In this document: piece after piece, positions 23,292-28,145 of the stretch
Numbering within the stretch: position 1 is the first letter of the stretch
How the letters are laid out: each line of letters begins with the position of its first letter
From: UBA1046 sp050945515
GTDB lineage: Bacteria > Bacillota > Clostridia > Saccharofermentanales > DTU023
Assembly: GCA_050945515.1 (NCBI GenBank)
Contig: JBMNTB010000022.1
Location: forward strand, 1-28,145
Length of the DNA stretch: 28,145 bases
Direction: 5' to 3'
The notes under the pieces: model-generated
The model's input: the letters and a program-made list of their open reading frames with translations, nothing else
The model's database searches: none
What the model was told of the DNA's origin: nothing
Position numbers and translations under genes: made by a program

Positions 23292-24347
23292 ATGAAGAAT
23301 CTTGGGCTTAATATAAAATATATGTTCCTGGAAACAGTCCGCGACAAAGGCGCCATTTTCTGGCTGCTCGCCTTTCCGATCCTGCTCAGCACTTTCTTCT
23401 TCTTGGCTTTCCAGAAGCTGGACGCGCCGGAGCTGACCACGATCAAAGTCGCCGCCGATCCTAACAATCCTTATTACCGGATCCTGGAAACTATAGAGGT
23501 CCTAGATCTTGAACAAATGGACGAAGAGACAGCCCGCGCAGAGCTGAATGAGGAAAATCTCACTGCCTATATCAAAGCCGACGGCAGTCTCCTGATCAAG
23601 AAAAGCGGCGTCCAAGTCAGTATCATCAAGGGCATCATGGATCAGATCATGCAGATGCAAAAAATGCAGCTGCCGCCGGAACGCTATGATTTCACCGCCA
23701 TCTATACCAAAGACGAAGCGGTCAATCTCAGCGCTATGCAATATTATATGTATACCCTGATCGGCATGATCTCAATCTATAGCTACTTTACCGCGGTTAC
23801 CAGCTTTTCCACCTATCAGGCGAATATTTCTACACTCGGTGCCCGGCTCAGTGTATCCCCCTTGAGCAAGGGCACAGTAGTGCTTACTTCCGCCGTCGTC
23901 TCTCTGCTCTTTTGCTTTTTATCGAATATAATCGCCCTCGTGCACATTCAGCTGGTTTTGGGTGTGACGCTGGTCAACAACTTAGCTCCAACCATCCTGA
24001 TTTTATTTGTGGCCAGCCTGTTCGGGGTTGCTTTCGGTGCCATCATCTCCACCTCGAACAAATTGCAGATGGATGGCAAAATCGGACTCGGCACTACTGT
24101 TACTCTCACACTGTCCTTTTTTACCGGTATGATGAACCCCCAGGTCAAGCATTTTATCGAGGACAAGCTGCCCATCCTGGCCAAATTCAATCCGGTCACT
24201 ATCGTCAATGATGCTCTGGTCTCTGTCAATGTGCTGGCTGATACCGCCGGAATTTATCTGCCGCTAGTTCGCCTGGTTGCACTATCGCTACTCTTATTCC
24301 TGATCTCTATGATCTGGATAGGGAGGAGATCATATGACAGTATATAA
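23292..24347 (+). CDS. ABC-2 type exporter permease (first of two)
   Basis: This 351-residue membrane protein of the ABC2_membrane_3 type has one membrane segment near residues 20-40 (GAIFWLLAFPILLSTFFFLA). An extracytoplasmic domain extends to about 150, and five C-terminal segments follow from there (MYTLIGMISIYSYFTAV to LLFLISMIWI). The ATG at 23292 has AGAAGGAG 11-12 bases upstream. It overlaps the second permease by 14 bases. With the next gene it would form a heterodimeric channel for the LnrL-like ATPase. Cargo is unknown; hydrophobic antibiotics or lipids are typical for the architecture. Confidence 0.9.
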   Translation: MKNLGLNIKYMFLETVRDKGAIFWLLAFPILLSTFFFLAFQKLDAPELTTIKVAADPNNPYYRILETIEVLDLEQMDEETARAELNEENLTAYIKADGSLLIKKSGVQVSIIKGIMDQIMQMQKMQLPPERYDFTAIYTKDEAVNLSAMQYYMYTLIGMISIYSYFTAVTSFSTYQANISTLGARLSVSPLSKGTVVLTSAVVSLLFCFLSNIIALVHIQLVLGVTLVNNLAPTILILFVASLFGVAFGAIISTSNKLQMDGKIGLGTTVTLTLSFFTGMMNPQVKHFIEDKLPILAKFNPVTIVNDALVSVNVLADTAGIYLPLVRLVALSLLLFLISMIWIGRRSYDSI

Positions 24348-25479
24348 AGCCTTTCTACAGCTCACTTGGCGCAAGAAGATCATCATCATACCTATTGTCG
24401 GTATCTTCCTGGCCATATCGATAATTATCACAGTGACGGTTCGAGAGAAGCAGAGCTTTGAGGATGTCTCACTCAAGATCGGTCTGGTTGACCACTCCGA
24501 ATCGGAGCTTTCCCGCGACTTGATATCTTATCTGGAAAGCGGCAATCGGGTTCATCTGATTGATGCGGACGCCACCGAACAAAAACGCGGTATTTTCAAT
24601 GATCGTTATGACCTGACCATGACCATCTATGAGAATCTCGAACAAAATGTCCTGTCAGGGCAAAAGGCGGTCGGTATGATCAAAAACCGCGAGTCAGCTC
24701 AGGCCTATTTTGGCGAGATGAAAGTCCAGAAGTTTCTCATGTTCTCGAAAGCCGCCTATGAAAACGGCAAATTCGACACCGCCCGTGTGCGCGAAGCACT
24801 GAAGGCAGACAGTGAAATCCAATTCCTGGCTGCAGATCAGGCGGAAACAGAAAATTATGTCCTGGTGTACTTCAGCTCCGGCGCCTATATTTTTTCCTTA
24901 CTGATCTTCTTGGCGGTAGGTATGGTTATGGCCGACTTCGGCGATGAACAGCTGCAACTGCGCAACGAAGTCTCCGGCAAGAGCAAATTATCCTTTCAGC
25001 AGGAACTGTTGCTAGGCCAGATCACGCTGCTTTTGATTTCCCTGCTGCCGATCATACTCTATCCTCTGGTGCCCGGAGGGAATATGACCCGGATTTACCT
25101 GGAACATCTGGGCCCGATCGTATTGAACGTAATTTTGCTGTGCGTGGCAATACTCAGTATCTTTAACTTCATCTACAGCCTGTCCCAGAAACATACTACT
25201 ATCTCTGCAGTAGGGAATGTGCTGTCGATGGGTTTCGGTTTTATTTCCGGCGGTATGGTACCGCGGGAATTCCTGCCGGACATCTCTCTCATCCTGGCCC
25301 GGTTCTTTCCGATCTACTATTACATCAATATCAACGAAGCCATCTATCAGCCGGACTTTACCTGGGGAGAGATCTTACCCGATATTCTGATCCAGCTCTG
25401 CTTTACCTGCGGTTTCTTTGCCCTCAATCTTCTGGTCCGCCACCTGAAACAAAAACAATGGCGAACCATTAAGAACTAA
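24334..25479 (+). CDS. ABC-2 type exporter permease (second of two)
   Basis: This 381-residue membrane protein has the same topology as its partner: a first helix at about residues 15-35 (IIIIPIVGIFLAISIIITV), an extracytoplasmic domain to about 180, then five helices including YIFSLLIFLAVGMVMADF and PDILIQLCFTCGFFALNLL. The ATG at 24334 is preceded by GGGAGGAG and lies inside the end of the first permease gene, so the two are translationally coupled. It is the last gene of the operon. A 12-base palindrome lies 24 bases after its stop. Confidence 0.9.
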   Translation: MTVYKAFLQLTWRKKIIIIPIVGIFLAISIIITVTVREKQSFEDVSLKIGLVDHSESELSRDLISYLESGNRVHLIDADATEQKRGIFNDRYDLTMTIYENLEQNVLSGQKAVGMIKNRESAQAYFGEMKVQKFLMFSKAAYENGKFDTARVREALKADSEIQFLAADQAETENYVLVYFSSGAYIFSLLIFLAVGMVMADFGDEQLQLRNEVSGKSKLSFQQELLLGQITLLLISLLPIILYPLVPGGNMTRIYLEHLGPIVLNVILLCVAILSIFNFIYSLSQKHTTISAVGNVLSMGFGFISGGMVPREFLPDISLILARFFPIYYYININEAIYQPDFTWGEILPDILIQLCFTCGFFALNLLVRHLKQKQWRTIKN

Positions 25480-25866
25480 TTGCTCAGCAGCTATTAAGCG
25501 ACAGTGCCGGCACTCTTGGCCCGGAGTAGGAGGAGATCCGATATAAATATGGCTGCAGATAAGGTGCCGGTGTACCAGGTCTTCAAGATAAAGAAGACAG
25601 CAAATTGAACGTTGGCATAATCTATATATATTTATATGTATTATATATTATAGAATTTCCGGATTTGAATAGAAAACGGGCATCCGAAAACAGGAACCCA
25701 GGAAACGATTCTGTTATGAGGACAATGCAATTAGTCATTAGCTCAAGACAAAAACCTACTAATTTTATAATTTATCTAAAGTATTGTAGAATCGTATTGA
25801 TGACTCTGCCAAATCAGAGAATTTTTTGATTGGTTAGGGTAAATATTTTTATTAGGAGTTGTATCT
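25480..25866. other. 387-base gap with palindrome, possible truncated gene start and AT-rich stretch
   Basis: AGTGCCGGCACT at 25503-25514 is a perfect palindrome without a T-run. A strong AGGAGGAG near 25527-25534 precedes an ATG at 25549 that opens only 19 codons, as if a gene start had been cut. From about 25605 the sequence becomes very AT-rich (TATATATTTATATG...). TATAAT occurs at about 25763-25768 without a good -35 box. This change of composition marks the border of the surface-protein locus. Confidence 0.45.
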
Positions 25867-28145
25867 ATGATAAGAAAGTGTCGTCGTGTCATATCCTTGG
25901 CAATCTGTTTTGTTCTAATCTTCGGTACAAGTATTGCAATACAGGCTGAAGAGATTGAACCGAATTCAACGGAAGAAACAATTGCGGAAGAAGCTGTTGC
26001 AGTAGAAACAACGGATGAGGAAGCCGAAGCAGAAGCGACTTCCGAAGAAGCTGTTGCAGCAGAAACAACTGATGAGGAAACCGAAGCAGAAGCGACTTCC
26101 GGAGAAACGGTTGCAGCAGAAACAATTGATGAGGAAGCCGAAGCAGAAGCAACTTCCGAAGAAACGGTTGCAGCAGAAACAATTGATGAGGAAACCGAAG
26201 CAGAAGCGACTTCCGGAGAAACGGTTGCAGCAGAAACAATTGATGAGGAAACCGAAGCAGAAGCGACTTCCGAAGAAACAATTGTAACAGGAGCTAATGA
26301 AACAATAGAATCGATTAGGTCAGCTCCCAAAGAACTTCCTTTTTTAGACCAATATCATGTTGATGAATATGGTAACCCTTATACCGGCTGGAAAACACAT
26401 GAGGGTGTTGATTATTACATTTGTGAGGGATATGTAGTCAAAGATACTTTCTATTCTATTGAGGGTCATCTGTATCGCTTTGATGAAAATGGACTCTTCA
26501 TTCAAGGCTGGTATCAAGCTGAAGATGGTACTCGGTACTACTTCAATGATGATGGTTCAGGCTACTATGGCTGGCAGGAGTATGACGGTAATACCTATTA
26601 CGTTGAAAATGGGTCTGTAGTCAAAGATACTTTCTATTATATTGAGGGTCAACTGTATCGCTTTGATGAAAATGGACTCTTCATTCAAGGCTGGTATCAA
26701 GCTGAAGATGGTACTCGGTACTATTTCAAGGCCGACGGTTCAGGCTACCATGGCTGGCTTGAAGAAAATGGTAACCTCTATTACATAGATAACGGCCGTA
26801 TGTGTACCGGGATAGTGTGGATATTAAACGACGACTGGGTGGGCACATATTGGCGTTTTGGTGACGATGGTATCTTAATTCAGGAAGCCGGTTGGTATCA
26901 AGCTGAGAATGGTGATCGGTACTATTTTGGCGCTGACGGTTCAGGCTACCATGGCTGGCTGGAGGATGGTGGTAAGCGCTATTACATAGATGAAGGTCGT
27001 ATGTGTACCGGAGTAACAGAAATATACGATGGCGCGCATAGCACATATTGGCGTTTTGGTGACGATGGTATCTTAATTCAGGAAGCCGGTTGGTATGAAG
27101 ATGAGTATGGTGTTCGGTACTATTTCAACGCTGACGGTTCAGGCTACCATGGCTGGCTGGACGATGGTGGTAAGTGCTACTACATAGATAGAGGCCGTAT
27201 GTGTACCGGAGTAACTTTGATATACGACGATAACGGGGATGGCACATATTGGCGTTTCAATAACGATGGCCACTTAATTACGGAAGCCGGTTGGTATGAA
27301 GATGAGTATGGTAATTGGTACTATTTCAACTCCGACGGTTCAGGCTACCATGGCTGGCTGGACGATGGTGGTAAGCGCTATTACATATCTAACGGCCGTA
27401 TGTGTACGGGAGTAACAGAAATATACGACGATAACGGGAATGGCACATATTGGCGTTTTGGTGACGATGGTATCTTAATTCAGGAAGCCGGTTGGTATGA
27501 AGATGAATATGGTAATCGGTACTATTTCAACTCTGACGGTTCATGCTACCATGGCTGGCTGGACGATGGTGGTAAGCGCTATTACATAGATAGAGGCCGC
27601 ATGTGCACCGGGATAGCGTGGATATTAAATGAAAACTGGGTGGGCACATATTGGCGTTTTGGTGACGATGGCCACTTAATTACGGAAGCCGGTTGGTATG
27701 AAGATGAGTATGGTAATCGGTACTATTTCGGCGCTGACGGTTCAGGCTACCATGGTTGGCTGGACGATGGTGGTAAGCGCTATTACATAGATAGAGGCCG
27801 TATGCGTACCGGAGTAACAGAAATATACGACGGCGAGCATAGCACATATTGGCGTTTTGGTGACGATGGCCACTTAATTACGGAGGCCGGTTGGTATGAA
27901 GATGAGAATGGAGATCGGTACTATTTCGGCGCTGACGGTTCAGGCTACCATGGCTGGCTAGACGATGGTGGTAAGCGCTATTACATAGATAGAGGCCGTA
28001 TGTGTACCGGAGTAACAGAAATATACGACGACAACTGGAATGGCACATATTGGCGTTTTGATAACGATGGCCACTTAATTATGGAGGCCGGTTGGTATGA
28101 AGATGAGTATGGTGTTCGGTACTATTTCGGCGCTGACGGTTCAGG
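25867..28145 (+). CDS. Secreted repeat protein with acidic N-terminal repeats and cell-wall/glucan-binding-type repeats (partial)
   Basis: The frame is open from the ATG at 25867 to the window edge (over 759 residues), with AGGAG about 10 bases upstream. A signal peptide (basic MIRKCRR, then SLAICFVLIFGTSIA, cleavage near IQA/EE) shows secretion. Residues from about 41 to 135 are five 19-residue acidic repeats of the type EETVAAETIDEETEAEATS. After a linker come units beginning GWYEDEYGNRYYF that recur at 26506, 26689, 26890, 27088, 27289, 27490, 27691, 27889 and 28090. Each holds about three 20-residue YYF/YYI/YWRF subrepeats, as in choline- or glucan-binding (CW_binding) modules. No catalytic domain is seen before the edge. 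The ligand is unknown. Confidence 0.88.
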   Translation, partial: MIRKCRRVISLAICFVLIFGTSIAIQAEEIEPNSTEETIAEEAVAVETTDEEAEAEATSEEAVAAETTDEETEAEATSGETVAAETIDEEAEAEATSEETVAAETIDEETEAEATSGETVAAETIDEETEAEATSEETIVTGANETIESIRSAPKELPFLDQYHVDEYGNPYTGWKTHEGVDYYICEGYVVKDTFYSIEGHLYRFDENGLFIQGWYQAEDGTRYYFNDDGSGYYGWQEYDGNTYYVENGSVVKDTFYYIEGQLYRFDENGLFIQGWYQAEDGTRYYFKADGSGYHGWLEENGNLYYIDNGRMCTGIVWILNDDWVGTYWRFGDDGILIQEAGWYQAENGDRYYFGADGSGYHGWLEDGGKRYYIDEGRMCTGVTEIYDGAHSTYWRFGDDGILIQEAGWYEDEYGVRYYFNADGSGYHGWLDDGGKCYYIDRGRMCTGVTLIYDDNGDGTYWRFNNDGHLITEAGWYEDEYGNWYYFNSDGSGYHGWLDDGGKRYYISNGRMCTGVTEIYDDNGNGTYWRFGDDGILIQEAGWYEDEYGNRYYFNSDGSCYHGWLDDGGKRYYIDRGRMCTGIAWILNENWVGTYWRFGDDGHLITEAGWYEDEYGNRYYFGADGSGYHGWLDDGGKRYYIDRGRMRTGVTEIYDGEHSTYWRFGDDGHLITEAGWYEDENGDRYYFGADGSGYHGWLDDGGKRYYIDRGRMCTGVTEIYDDNWNGTYWRFDNDGHLIMEAGWYEDEYGVRYYFGADGS
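25987..26271 (+). repeat. Five 57-bp tandem repeats encoding an acidic stalk
   Basis: Copies start at 25987, 26044, 26101, 26158 and 26215, each exactly 57 bases (19 codons), with a partial sixth at 26272. They differ at few positions (for example GAA/GGA at the first codon, GCC/ACC later). The encoded segment is Glu/Ala/Thr-rich, likely an extended spacer. The period is kept in frame, pointing to selection for length variation. Confidence 0.9.
26506..28145 (+). repeat. Long 183-201-bp coding repeats of the wall/glucan-binding region
   Basis: Nine unit starts (GGY TGG TAT codons) are spaced 183, 201, 198, 201, 201, 201, 198 and 201 bases apart. Nucleotide identity between the later units is high, far above what the protein motif needs, showing recent duplication or gene conversion. 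The first unit is shorter (61 residues) and more divergent than the rest (66-67 residues). Confidence 0.88.

Noticed and set aside
25605..25829. 74-codon plus-strand frame upstream of the surface protein
   Set aside because: It lies in extremely AT-rich DNA with no ribosome site and no protein-like pattern.
25776..26330. Long minus-strand frame (184 codons) and a plus-strand shifted frame across the acidic repeats
   Set aside because: They arise because the 57-bp repeat keeps all frames open. The Ser/Val/Ala-only or Lys/Pro/Gln-only composition and the in-frame secreted protein on the plus strand explain them.

Overview
The window looks like part of a low-to-moderate GC Gram-positive chromosome, most likely an anaerobic Firmicute of the Clostridia type. 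The grounds are strong AGGAGG-type ribosome sites, tight same-strand operons, a YtrA-type GntR regulator, a PepV-type dipeptidase, a GBD/choline-binding-like repeat surface protein and a lone type IV prepilin. No rRNA, tRNA or CRISPR was seen, and the species cannot be named from the sequence.

Layout. (1) 1-1155: an IS21-like insertion-sequence end (three degenerate 24-bp repeats) fused to the 3' part of an oligopeptide-binding protein gene, which is therefore truncated. (2) 1334-7720: a tight operon for a Dpp/Opp importer (two permeases, two ATPases), a PepV-like M20 dipeptidase and an M29/NicX-like metalloprotein, closed by a clear intrinsic terminator at 7729-7752. (3) 7776-12244: an Asp/Glu/hydantoin racemase, a HyuA-type hydantoinase/oxoprolinase subunit with two acidic insertions and no HyuB, and a class II HDAC-like amidohydrolase with a C-terminal four-cysteine zinc-ribbon-like module. 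The long spacers in this part hold RNA structure. (4) 12363-15427: a GNAT gene on the minus strand, an array of seven 22-23-bp repeats, then a YtrA-like GntR regulator, ABC ATPase and permease behind a promoter that overlaps a perfect 10-bp inverted repeat. (5) 15844-20209: a P1B metal ATPase without an N-terminal metal-binding domain, a convergent EamA/DMT transporter whose stop codon interlocks with it, an RNA 2',3'-cyclic phosphodiesterase (ThpR) and a nicotinamidase-like hydrolase. (6) 20210-22226: AT-rich, gene-poor DNA with a solitary prepilin and gene debris. (7) 22227-25479: an ABC-2 exporter with one ATPase and two permeases, the same architecture as LnrLMN. (8) 25867 to the right edge: a secreted protein with five acidic 19-residue repeats followed by at least nine cell-wall/glucan-binding-type repeat units, cut by the window end.

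How the parts may work together. Blocks 2 and 3 read as one nutrient module: peptides or modified amino acids are imported, dipeptides are cleaved, and racemase, HyuA-type and deacetylase-type enzymes handle substrates such as D-, cyclised or N-acylated amino acids. That substrate assignment is inference. The broken binding protein means the importer would need a binding protein encoded elsewhere. Blocks 4 and 7 are ABC exporters of the kinds often tied to cell-envelope stress or peptide/polyene resistance.
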